From positions 1 through 52,219 of the forward strand of contig JAHDDC010000021.1 of assembly GCA_020629545.1 (NCBI GenBank): DNA of 52,219 bases, given 5' to 3'. The translations under genes were made by a program, and so were the position numbers. The DNA is from Hellea sp. Its GTDB lineage: Bacteria > Pseudomonadota > Alphaproteobacteria > Caulobacterales > Maricaulaceae. Every line of letters begins with the position of its first letter. Position 1 is the stretch's first letter. The notes beneath the pieces are model-generated. The model was not told the origin of the DNA. It worked only from the letters and a program-made list of their open reading frames with translations, and searched no databases. Shown here in pieces: positions 1 to 7,842 of this stretch.

Positions 1-49
1 ACCACCCCGTTATGAGCGGGGGGCTCTAACCAAATTGAGCTATCCCCCC
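1..49 (-). tRNA. tRNA with CAT anticodon (Met or Ile2), 5' part only
   Basis: Read on the minus strand from 49, the sequence gives a seven-base acceptor strand (GGGGGGA), a TA spacer, a D arm closed by GCTC/GAGC, and an anticodon arm with stem CCCCG/CGGGG around the seven-base loop CTCATAA. The anticodon CAT lies at 14-12. The variable loop begins, then the window ends, so the T arm and 3' acceptor strand are missing. CAT is read by elongator Met tRNA or, after lysidine modification, by Ile2 tRNA; without the 3' half I cannot decide. Initiator tRNA is less likely because its anticodon stem ends in three G:C pairs of the GGG/CCC type. Confidence 0.78.
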
Positions 50-181
50 ACTTGGCAAGGGCCGCTATATAAACCGACAGACATGAAATGCAAAGATAAA
101 AAAGACGTGAATTTTCTCTGTTGGGGCTGCTTTCAATTTGACGCCACACCTCTTATGGTTGCCGAAAGCCACGGAGATAAT

Positions 182-904
182 ATGAAGCCGTTTATACCTT
201 TTATCGCGCCATTTTTAATCGGAGCCACGCTGATGACCACGACACCTGCCTGTTCTCAAACGCATCATCATGAAGATAGTGTCGGAAAAATATCCGTATC
301 CGCCACAGGTAAAAGCTATCAAGCTCCAGATGTCGCCACAGTGTCAGCTGGGGTCGTGACCCAGGCCGCGACGGCGCAAGATGCCATGCGTGCCAATGCC
401 CGAAAGATGAATTCGATATTTGACGCGTTAAAAGCCGCTGGCATTCAACAAAGGCACATTCAAACCTCACAACTCGCGCTCAACCCTCAATATGATTACA
501 AAGATCGCCGAACGCCCCGGATTAGCGGTTATGAAGCTCGCAATACCGTCACAGCGAAAAGCGAAGATTTGGATCAGGTCGGCCCGATGCTTGACGCATT
601 GGTGAGCGCCGGTGCGAACAATATTAACGGCATAAGTTTCGGCATTAAAGATTCCGAAGGCGCCAAATCAGAAGCCCGACGAGAAGCCGTCAAAGATGCC
701 CGCCGAAAAGCTGATGAAATGGCGACAGCTGCGGGCGTAAGACTAGGCCGAATTTTGCATATGAGCGAGAGCAGTCACAATATGCCTCAACCGCGCCCCA
801 TGATGCGCGCTATGGCTATGGAATCCGCAGATATGGCGACACCTATTGCCGGCGGGGAGCAGACACTCGCCGTAACCGTCAGCATCACCTACGCGATTGA
901 CTAA
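182..904 (+). CDS. SIMPL domain (DUF541) secreted or periplasmic protein
   Basis: The protein (240 aa) has a hydrophobic N-terminal signal segment ending near ACSQ, which may be a lipobox-like cleavage site, followed by a SIMPL/DUF541 fold. Family features are the VSATGK opening strand, repeated beta-alpha units, the segment NPQYDY, and the helix rich in EARREAVKDARRKADEMA that precedes the last strand (LAVTVSITYAI). The family is found in bacterial periplasmic or surface proteins such as YggE/BP26, linked to oxidative-stress tolerance; exact biochemistry is unknown. I chose the ATG at 182 because GGAG lies at 173-176 and the following residues form the signal peptide; upstream in-frame codons give a non-signal extension overlapping the tRNA promoter area. 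It diverges from the tRNA and converges on the RTX gene. Confidence 0.85.
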   Translation: MKPFIPFIAPFLIGATLMTTTPACSQTHHHEDSVGKISVSATGKSYQAPDVATVSAGVVTQAATAQDAMRANARKMNSIFDALKAAGIQQRHIQTSQLALNPQYDYKDRRTPRISGYEARNTVTAKSEDLDQVGPMLDALVSAGANNINGISFGIKDSEGAKSEARREAVKDARRKADEMATAAGVRLGRILHMSESSHNMPQPRPMMRAMAMESADMATPIAGGEQTLAVTVSITYAID

Positions 905-950
905 CGGATAATAGGTTGACCCAAAACTACTTTTAGCGGCGCTGAATAGG

Positions 951-3092
951 TTAAATCAGACTGTCAATAGCTGCCCATTCGGCGCTGCCTTGGAACCAAA
1001 TGCCTTCAATACTGATGAGTGTATCAGTGGAGCCAAACCCGGTGACCGTATAAGATCCATCAGCATTACGCGCGAAGTTATAATCATTGGCAGATCCCGC
1101 ATAATCGACTTGATCATATTCGGTGCCATTGCCCCCATTAAAAGTCTCATCATCATTGCTCGCGATCCACACATCTTGCGCATTTGTGCCGTTAAACACG
1201 TTTCCGCCCGTATTCCCGCCGCCATTACCGCCGGTGAGAGTCACAGCATTATCAACAGAATACCAAGCCGCTTCGCCTTGGAACCAGATGCCTTCGATAT
1301 TCGTCAGTGTGTCCGAACTGCCAAAACCATTTACCGACACGGAACCGTCTGCATTGCGCGTAAAAGTGTAATCAGACAAAGAACCTTGATAGTCCACCTG
1401 ATCATATTCCGTCCCATTACCGCCATTAAAGCTTTCATTGGCATTGGTGGCGATCCAGACATCCTGAGCATTTGTTCCGTTGAAGACAGTCTCTCCGCCC
1501 TGATTTCCGCCCCCTGTATTACCGCCCGACTGCGCTAATGCGTCGGCCATGGAATACCAAGCAGCTTCACCCTGGAACCAGAATCCATCTATATCAATCA
1601 AGGTATCAGTCCCATAGACTGGGTGAGTAACCGTCACCGAACCATCGGCGTTTTGAGCAAATGTATATTCCGATAAGGCCCCATCATAATTGGCCTGATT
1701 ATATTCACCGCCGCCGCCATCAAGAACATCATCACCGATACCGCCATAGAGGACATCATTTCCGCCCGCACCATCCAATAGGTTGTCGGCATCATTGCCC
1801 CAAATCAGGTCATTCTGAGTGCCGCCAATAACATTCTCAATACTTGAATATGTATTGCCATATTGGTCGGATCCTTGGTTCAAGAAAATCTCAAACGCAA
1901 AGTTTTCAACTGCCGTACCATCAATAACATAGCTATCATTGCCAGCGCCGCCATTAAACGCATCGGAACCGAAATTCGCAAATAATGTGTCATCTCCAGC
2001 GCCTCCATTAAGAGTATCATCGCCGGATAGTCCATCGAGGGCATCGTCTCCATCAGTGCCGTTAATGACATCATCTCCGTTTGTCGCCGTGTTGTTGGCT
2101 ATACCGTCATAGGCATTAAAGGCCTGTTGTAATCCAACCGACCAATCCACAGGCAGTTCTGTTGGGAGGTCCAATCCAAAAGCTGTGAAATTTGGAAGCC
2201 AGTGCCCAGATGTTGCAAAATCTGAACCCCAATCCGCCATGTTTTCGTCAGCCCATATCGTTATTTCTTCATAAGCACGATAAAATGCCGGGTCCTGAGT
2301 CTGCGAAAATACGGCCCACATTCCCCAAGATAGACTCAGCAGCGCACCAGCGTCTCTATAACCAACATTTCCATCCAGCAAATTCTGGAGCCGACCTGAA
2401 TCAATGGCGCTTTCAAGAGACGTCAGAATAGAATCCCAGGCCGCTCCAGTTGTTTGCCCCATTGTGACATGGGTTAAAGCTGCAATACCGACAGAGCTGA
2501 AGAAGTCGCCCTGCAACACATCATAACGCGCCCAGTCAATATTTTCGGAATATCGGGAAAACTGCTGTTCGGCCCAATCTACAACACCGGTAAATCCTCT
2601 ATCTTGCCCCCAACTATAGGCATTCATAATCATCCAGTTCGCATCATTATAAGATCCAAACCAATTAATATTGCCAGAGTCGAGGAAGTTATTGACGTTG
2701 CGCTCTACCCGCGCCTCGAGTTGGGCGAAATGGAATTCTGCTAGGGGTGAAAGGTTTGATATTCCATAGTCAATCAATTTGGAATCCAATTGGAACAGCC
2801 ACGCAATACCATACGCATCCTGCGCATTATAAGCGATCTCGCCCTGTACAAGATTTGCAGGAAATTCTTGGTTGGCGTAATCAGCGATCTGGTTGATTTG
2901 CCCCTGTTCTTCCAAATTTATAACCTGGGCAAGTCGGGCGTGAACACTGGAATGCCAGTCATAGCTTCCATCAAAAATCGGTGCATTATTATCTGTAACG
3001 CCGCGGTCAATCCATCTGGATATCCAAGGCTGAGTACCGGCCAAAACGTCAGTTTGTGTACCGCCATTCAAAAACAACAATGTATCGTACAT
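951..3092 (-). CDS. RTX-type secreted protein: DUF2891-like N-terminus, calcium-binding repeats, three FWF/WYS repeats
   Basis: The 713-aa product has no signal peptide, as expected for type I secretion. Residues about 1-330 resemble DUF2891 (the key block is IFDGSYDWHSSVH, then YGIAWLFQL, and a later GDFFSS block), a family of unknown function with an alpha-barrel look. Residues about 345-470 carry glycine/aspartate-rich nonapeptides of the GGAGDDTL type that bind calcium in RTX proteins. The C-terminal 250 residues hold three copies of a unit ending in DIDGFWFQGEAAWYS or close variants, joined by Gly/Asn linkers. The start at 3092 is chosen over a codon 33 bases upstream because GGGAG sits six bases before it. 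It lies 51 bases downstream of the panD terminator on the same strand, so it probably has its own promoter. Function and secretion route are inferred. Confidence 0.8.
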   Translation of the reverse strand: MYDTLLFLNGGTQTDVLAGTQPWISRWIDRGVTDNNAPIFDGSYDWHSSVHARLAQVINLEEQGQINQIADYANQEFPANLVQGEIAYNAQDAYGIAWLFQLDSKLIDYGISNLSPLAEFHFAQLEARVERNVNNFLDSGNINWFGSYNDANWMIMNAYSWGQDRGFTGVVDWAEQQFSRYSENIDWARYDVLQGDFFSSVGIAALTHVTMGQTTGAAWDSILTSLESAIDSGRLQNLLDGNVGYRDAGALLSLSWGMWAVFSQTQDPAFYRAYEEITIWADENMADWGSDFATSGHWLPNFTAFGLDLPTELPVDWSVGLQQAFNAYDGIANNTATNGDDVINGTDGDDALDGLSGDDTLNGGAGDDTLFANFGSDAFNGGAGNDSYVIDGTAVENFAFEIFLNQGSDQYGNTYSSIENVIGGTQNDLIWGNDADNLLDGAGGNDVLYGGIGDDVLDGGGGEYNQANYDGALSEYTFAQNADGSVTVTHPVYGTDTLIDIDGFWFQGEAAWYSMADALAQSGGNTGGGNQGGETVFNGTNAQDVWIATNANESFNGGNGTEYDQVDYQGSLSDYTFTRNADGSVSVNGFGSSDTLTNIEGIWFQGEAAWYSVDNAVTLTGGNGGGNTGGNVFNGTNAQDVWIASNDDETFNGGNGTEYDQVDYAGSANDYNFARNADGSYTVTGFGSTDTLISIEGIWFQGSAEWAAIDSLI
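954..1712 (-). repeat. Three tandem coding repeats (FWF/WYS units) in the RTX-type gene
   Basis: Three units lie at 1712-1419, 1418-1131 and 1130-954 (98, 96 and 59 codons; the last lacks the linker). Each starts with EYxQxxYxGxxxxY, continues with NADGS(V/Y)(T/S)V, then DTLxxI(D/E)G(F/I)WFQG and usually AAWYS. The first two end in a Gly/Asn linker and VFNGTNAQDVWIA. The final unit has diverged at its end (AEWAAIDSLI). A fourth, related copy stands alone at 25333-25572. Confidence 0.85.
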
Positions 3093-3143
3093 GGACAACT
3101 CCCTTTTCAGGGGAGTCAAATGCAAATGCTAGGCCAGAAACAA

Positions 3144-3166
3144 GAAAAAGCCGCCTTTCGGCGGCT
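3144..3166 (-). terminator. Rho-independent terminator of panD
   Basis: On the minus strand a seven-pair stem AGCCGCC/GGCGGCT (3166-3149) with a four-base GAAA loop is followed by five T residues (3148-3144). It lies 25 bases after the panD stop and before the RTX-type gene. Confidence 0.85.
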
Positions 3167-3190
3167 CACAATTGCAGAAACAATCAAGTC

Positions 3191-3553
3191 CTAATTCATG
3201 GACGGCGTGTAAACCTCGTTATTTTCGTCCAAGAGCACAACATTTGGTGCATAATTCCGCGCTTTTTCAGCTTCCATCTGGCAATAAGTAATGATGATTA
3301 TCTTATCACCGACCTGAACCCGCCGAGCGGCGGCGCCGTTGAGACCAAAGGTTTTTGAGCCGCGCGGCGCCGTAATCGCATAAGTCGTAAAGCGCTCGCC
3401 ATTGTTTATATTTAAGATATCAACTTGCTCGTTCGGCAAAATACCGGCTCTATCCAAAAGATCCTGATCAATCGAAATCGATCCTTCATAATGCAAATCC
3501 GCCTGTGTGACCGTAGCCCTGTGAATTTTGCCCTTCATCATGGTGAGTAGCAT
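3191..3553 (-). CDS. panD: Aspartate 1-decarboxylase proenzyme
   Basis: PanD converts L-aspartate to beta-alanine for pantothenate and CoA synthesis in the cytoplasm. The 120-aa proenzyme shows the conserved opening [19 protein letters not shown]; self-cleavage between Gly24 and Ser25 makes the pyruvoyl cofactor, and Ser25 falls at exactly the canonical number when translation starts at 3553. Further family blocks are GERFTTYAI and [17 protein letters not shown]. The start has AAGGAGG four bases upstream; the longer reading frame adds 16 residues with no support. The strong terminator at 3144-3166 ends its transcript. The gene follows the aldehyde dehydrogenase by 136 bases on the same strand; no pathway link to it is evident. 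Confidence 0.96.
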   Translation of the reverse strand: MLLTMMKGKIHRATVTQADLHYEGSISIDQDLLDRAGILPNEQVDILNINNGERFTTYAITAPRGSKTFGLNGAAARRVQVGDKIIIITYCQMEAEKARNYAPNVVLLDENNEVYTPSMN

Positions 3554-3689
3554 ATGCCCTCCTTCAGTCTGCCTGTGACTCTGATATGGGTATAACCGCA
3601 AAAGTTTAAAGGGCAGATAAACGAAGAACGCGCATAGCAGCTATGCATTTAGAATTCAATTATTCACAATGCGTTCATCCGGTTTGGAA

Positions 3690-5105
3690 CTATCCGACAA
3701 TAGCTTTAGTCTCCAAATACTCCTCGAGGCCATGTGCGCCCCATTCTCGGCCATTTCCTGACTGTTTATAGCCGCCAAAAGGTGCGTGCAATGAAAAGCT
3801 CCCGCCCTGAACATAGCATTGCCCGGCCCGCATTTGTCTTGCAATCTTAAGCGCATCGCTCTTGTTTTTGGCCCAGACAGCGGATGACAAACCAAATTCC
3901 GTGTCATTGGCCTCATTAATCGCCTCATCTAGACTATCATAGGCCCGTATACACAGCACAGGGCCAAAGATTTCTTCGCGTAGAATTCGCATATCCGGAG
4001 TCACATCAGCGAAAATCGTCGGCTTGACATAAGCCCCTTTTAAAAGCCCGTCAGGCCTCTCGGGGCCGCCTGTCACAAGCCGAGCGCCTTCGTCTATGCC
4101 AATATTAATATAACGAAGAACCCGCTCTCGGTGGATCATGGACGCCAACGGCCCCATCGTAGATTTCGGATCAAGGGGGTCGCCAACAATCTGTTCCTCA
4201 GCCACGCCTTTGGCGATGGCCACAGCCTCATCATAGCGTGATCGAGGCACAAACATCCGTGTTAATGCATCGCAGGTTTGTCCGCCCATGAGAATAACGT
4301 TTTCAGTGCCATAACGAACCGCGGCTTCAAGATCAGCATCTTCCGTTATGATGAAAGGTGATTTTCCGCCGAGTTCCTGACAGACGCGTTTTACACTTGG
4401 TGCCGCCGCTTGCGCCACTTTGATACCTGATGCCGTGGACCCGGTGAATGAAACCATATCGACATCAGGATGGGAACAGAGCCGATGGCCGATCTCGGAC
4501 CCAATGCCTGTTACCATATTAAAAACGCCGTCTGGCAGGCCAATTGTTTCAAAAATCTCGGCCATAACAATATCGCAAAGCGGTGTCTGTTCCGCTGGTT
4601 TGGCTATCACCGTACAGCCAGCCGCCAGCGCCGGCGCGACCTTCCCGATCATTTGTAATAGCGGGTAATTCCACGGATTAATCAACGCGCAAATACCAAC
4701 AGCTTCTTTGGTTACCAGCCCGCCTTCAATTTGGGTCTCTTCATCAACCACGTGACAGAGCTCGGCATAAAACCTGACGGCTTCGATGGGGCCAGAGACT
4801 TGCCAGTCCAAAGCCATGTGCCGCGGAATTCCCATCGATTGCACATGGGCATCAATAAGGTCCTCGACGCGGGCTTCCATTTCATCCGCGGCCGCGAGCA
4901 AAAAGGCTTTGCGACTGGCTGACGGTGTTTGCGACCAAGTCGGGAACGCAGACTTGGCGGCTGCCACAGCCCTATCCACATCTGTTTCGTTCGCACAGGC
5001 CATCGCCAATACCGGCGCTTCAGTGGCCGGGTTTTGGACATGCAGAGTTTTACCGGATGAGGCTGACACCCACTCGCCGCCTATATAGAGCTGATTGGTT
5101 TTCAT
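3690..5105 (-). CDS. NAD(P)-dependent aldehyde dehydrogenase (hydrolytic type)
   Basis: The 471-aa protein belongs to the ALDH superfamily that oxidises aldehydes to acids. It shows the NPWNYP block with the catalytic Asn, the general-base Glu in QELGGKSPF (about residue 243), the catalytic Cys in GGQTCDALTR (about residue 278), and EEIFGPVL near the end. The Glu argues against the CoA-acylating methylmalonate-semialdehyde type. It is the last gene of a transporter-dehydrogenase-ALDH unit, 12 bases after its neighbour's stop, so it probably oxidises the aldehyde made by the upstream dehydrogenase. A GTG codon directly precedes the ATG used here (GTGATG); either could start. Betaine-aldehyde dehydrogenase is one possible assignment, but sequence motifs alone do not fix the substrate. 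Confidence 0.9.
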   Translation of the reverse strand: MKTNQLYIGGEWVSASSGKTLHVQNPATEAPVLAMACANETDVDRAVAAAKSAFPTWSQTPSASRKAFLLAAADEMEARVEDLIDAHVQSMGIPRHMALDWQVSGPIEAVRFYAELCHVVDEETQIEGGLVTKEAVGICALINPWNYPLLQMIGKVAPALAAGCTVIAKPAEQTPLCDIVMAEIFETIGLPDGVFNMVTGIGSEIGHRLCSHPDVDMVSFTGSTASGIKVAQAAAPSVKRVCQELGGKSPFIITEDADLEAAVRYGTENVILMGGQTCDALTRMFVPRSRYDEAVAIAKGVAEEQIVGDPLDPKSTMGPLASMIHRERVLRYINIGIDEGARLVTGGPERPDGLLKGAYVKPTIFADVTPDMRILREEIFGPVLCIRAYDSLDEAINEANDTEFGLSSAVWAKNKSDALKIARQMRAGQCYVQGGSFSLHAPFGGYKQSGNGREWGAHGLEEYLETKAIVG

Positions 5106-5117
5106 CACGTAATTCTC

Positions 5118-6098
5118 TTAATAATCCTGACGACCTTGAACGACGACTTCATATCCACGTTCTTCGGGTTCGTCATCGATCATTTCCGGCGGAAAACCAA
5201 CCCCTAGGACTTTTGTATTACAGGGCTCTTCATAGCGCCTGATGATATTGGGTGAAAGCTCGCGGGGCCCAAACCGGTTTTCGCCATCTTTAAAGATATC
5301 ACAAAGTAATGGCGCGAGTTCGAGTGGAACATTATGCTCTTTGGCAATTTCGTAAAATAGGCCAATATCCTTGCTCACCAGATCCATCGTGAAACTGATA
5401 TCGCGGGAACCGTTGAGAATAACCTGACTTTCTGTCTCATGAACAAATGAGTTGCCTGATGATGCCTTGATAGCCTCATAAGTTACATTCATATCCATTC
5501 CCGCCATCTTCATAGTTGTGAGCGCTTCAGACAACGCAACCAAATGAGCCGTCGCCAAATAATTTGTCATAACTTTCAGGACCGAGGCCGTTCCCAGCGG
5601 TCCTGTATGAACAACGCGCCGGCCCATCGCCGTCAAAAGCGGTAAAACACGGTCAAACGCGGCCCGATCGCAACCGGCAAAAATCGAAATATTGCCTGTA
5701 TCAGCGCGGTGGCAACCGCCAGACACAGGGCAGTCGACCGGCATTGCGCCAATGGCTGCAACTTTGGCCGCAATCCGCTTGAGCTCTTCGGCGTCCGTTG
5801 TACTCATTTCCAGCCAGACTTTCCCCTCAGACAATCCCGCGATTATTCCATCCTCAGCCTCCATCACTTGCGAACAGGCCGCAGGCGATGGCAGGCAGGT
5901 CACGACGACATCTACATTTTGTGCCAAGGCTTTTGGGCTATCAGCCGCCTTTGCCCCGCGACTGACAAATTCGCTCACAAGATCAGGGTTCAGGTCTCTA
6001 ACTGTGACGTCAAAGCCATTTCGGACTAAGGATCCTGCAAGCTTGCTCCCGACATTACCCAGTCCGACAAACCCAATTTTAATCTCTTTATCCAGCAT
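5118..6098 (-). CDS. 3-hydroxyisobutyrate dehydrogenase-family (beta-hydroxyacid) oxidoreductase
   Basis: This 326-aa enzyme has the Rossmann motif GLGNVG near residues 12-17, the substrate-binding block DCPVSGG, and the catalytic Lys in VLKVMTNYL (about residue 175), all diagnostic of the beta-hydroxyacid dehydrogenase family. The C-terminus extends about 30 residues beyond the usual end, finishing in an acidic stretch. AAAGG lies eight bases before the ATG. The gene sits between the BCCT transporter (26-base gap) and the aldehyde dehydrogenase (12-base gap), which suggests it oxidises a 3-hydroxy acid or alcohol derived from the imported solute. The true substrate is unknown; valine-pathway 3-hydroxyisobutyrate is less likely because no mmsA-type partner is present here. 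Confidence 0.9.
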   Translation of the reverse strand: MLDKEIKIGFVGLGNVGSKLAGSLVRNGFDVTVRDLNPDLVSEFVSRGAKAADSPKALAQNVDVVVTCLPSPAACSQVMEAEDGIIAGLSEGKVWLEMSTTDAEELKRIAAKVAAIGAMPVDCPVSGGCHRADTGNISIFAGCDRAAFDRVLPLLTAMGRRVVHTGPLGTASVLKVMTNYLATAHLVALSEALTTMKMAGMDMNVTYEAIKASSGNSFVHETESQVILNGSRDISFTMDLVSKDIGLFYEIAKEHNVPLELAPLLCDIFKDGENRFGPRELSPNIIRRYEEPCNTKVLGVGFPPEMIDDEPEERGYEVVVQGRQDY

Positions 6099-6124
6099 TT
6101 TTGTAACCTTTCTGACTTGGCGTT

Positions 6125-7756
6125 TTATGCTTCAAAATTATTTCTCACGAGTTCTGGCTTTGAGACTTGATCGCCAAAATCCTGCTTGAGCCACTTTAAC
6201 AATGTAAAACACATCATCCCCAGGATCGGAATGAGAGGCAATGAGCTGATCACTGTTGCAGACTTCACTGTATCCAGCCGTCCCGTCAAAACGACTCCTG
6301 CCGTTATCAGCGCGATAACAACAGCCCAGACCAGACGATTGCTACGGCGTGGTTCCTCGTCATTTTTCATATCTTTGGCGCAAATACTGGCAAGCACATA
6401 GGCTGCGCTATCCATTGTTGTCGCATAAAACACCAGGCAGAGGACGATATAGACGAATAGAACAAATCCGCCAAAAGGCAGGGTTGCGAGTATCTTGGCA
6501 ACCATTTCAGACATGGTGATTATCCCCTCATTCAAAGCCGTACTCAGCGACACGACATCTGAGGTCATATGGGCGAATTTTTCGCCGTCAGGTACGGCAA
6601 TGGGGGCCAGGTTTGCAGCATCGACATGGAGGGAAAACGCACTCGCTACGGCCAGAAAAGCCCAGGTTCCAAGCGTTCCCCAACAAATCACGCCCATTAA
6701 AAGTTCTCGAATGGTACGGCCCCTGGATATGCGTCCAAAAAACAGCCCCACTAAACCCGCATAGGCCAGCCACCAGGCCCAGTAGAAAACAGTCCAGCTT
6801 TCCGGAAAACCCCCTTTATCGATCGGGTCCATCCACAGACTCGCTCTGGCAAAATTATCCACCAGCAAGCCTAAACTATTAACGGATAGAGATAGAATAA
6901 AAGTCGTTGGCCCGACGATCAGGACAAATATTGTTACCAAAATCGCCAGGACCATATTAATGTCTGCCAGGATCTTAATGCCGCGCCTCAGCCCTCGATA
7001 GGCGCTGGCACCAAAAAGACCGACCCAAACCAGCAAAACGCAAAGCTTGATCATCGTCGTATCGGCGACGCCAAATAATTCCGCCACCAAAGCCGATACC
7101 AACGGAACACCCAAACCCAGTGATGTGGCTGTGCCGCCAAGCACGCCTAGAACAATAAAGATATCAATGAGAAGTTTCGCCGGCCCTCGTGCATTGGCCG
7201 GCAGCGCTTCATCGCAGCCATTACTCATCCGCATTTGCGGCGTGCGCTTCACATATAACATGTAAGCGATAGGGACAGCTGGCAGCGCATAAATGGCCCA
7301 AGGGATAATACCCCAATGAAACAAGGGATAAACATGCGCCATTTCGGTGGCCATGCTTGTTCCCGCCTCAATCCCTAGCGGAGGCGATTTAAGATAATAC
7401 ATCGACTCCGCAAATCCCCAGGCAATCAGGCTGCCACCAATACCCGCGGTAAACATCATTGCGATCCAATGCCTATTGGAATATTCAGGCGCTTCATCCG
7501 GCGCGCCCAGTTTGACATTTCCATATTTGCCAAATGACAACCAGATACAGAAAAACAGTGCGAACATGCCAAACCATAAATACAGCCATCCAAAGCGCTG
7601 GGTTACAAATCCAAAAGCTGCATTGGCCGCATCGGCACTTTTTTCGGGCGCTATGATCAGAGGTAAAGCACACAGCAAAGCGGCACATAGCGCGGGGAGA
7701 AAAATCTTGTAATCGATTTCAGGTTCTCTATCCGTCAGATTAGGCTTTGCCGTCAT
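6125..7756 (-). CDS. BCCT-family transporter (betaine/carnitine/choline type)
   Basis: The 543-aa membrane protein has about twelve hydrophobic segments and the BCCT signature FYWAWWLAYAGLVG followed by GRISRGRTIRELLMGV. The TM4 region reads FTAGIGGSLIAWGFAES, matching the BCCT glycine stretch. Members carry trimethylammonium or related zwitterions (glycine betaine, choline, carnitine, DMSP) across the inner membrane using Na+ or H+, or by exchange. No long C-terminal osmosensory domain is present, so a catabolic rather than osmotic role fits. The start at 7756 has GGGAGAT just upstream; an earlier ATG at 7783 has none. It heads the unit with the beta-hydroxyacid and aldehyde dehydrogenases. 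Confidence 0.93.
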   Translation of the reverse strand: MTAKPNLTDREPEIDYKIFLPALCAALLCALPLIIAPEKSADAANAAFGFVTQRFGWLYLWFGMFALFFCIWLSFGKYGNVKLGAPDEAPEYSNRHWIAMMFTAGIGGSLIAWGFAESMYYLKSPPLGIEAGTSMATEMAHVYPLFHWGIIPWAIYALPAVPIAYMLYVKRTPQMRMSNGCDEALPANARGPAKLLIDIFIVLGVLGGTATSLGLGVPLVSALVAELFGVADTTMIKLCVLLVWVGLFGASAYRGLRRGIKILADINMVLAILVTIFVLIVGPTTFILSLSVNSLGLLVDNFARASLWMDPIDKGGFPESWTVFYWAWWLAYAGLVGLFFGRISRGRTIRELLMGVICWGTLGTWAFLAVASAFSLHVDAANLAPIAVPDGEKFAHMTSDVVSLSTALNEGIITMSEMVAKILATLPFGGFVLFVYIVLCLVFYATTMDSAAYVLASICAKDMKNDEEPRRSNRLVWAVVIALITAGVVLTGRLDTVKSATVISSLPLIPILGMMCFTLLKWLKQDFGDQVSKPELVRNNFEA

Positions 7757-7842
7757 AATATCTCCCTGACGAAACAATCGCATGCGCGCCAGTAATAGGA
7801 AACATCTTTATTTGTTATCCGCCGGAACCCGGGCTTCGGGCT

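Noticed and set aside
990-1538. Plus-strand open frames over the RTX-type gene
   Set aside because: They are mirror frames of repeated coding sequence, with repeated Ile/Arg-rich peptides and no ribosome-binding site.
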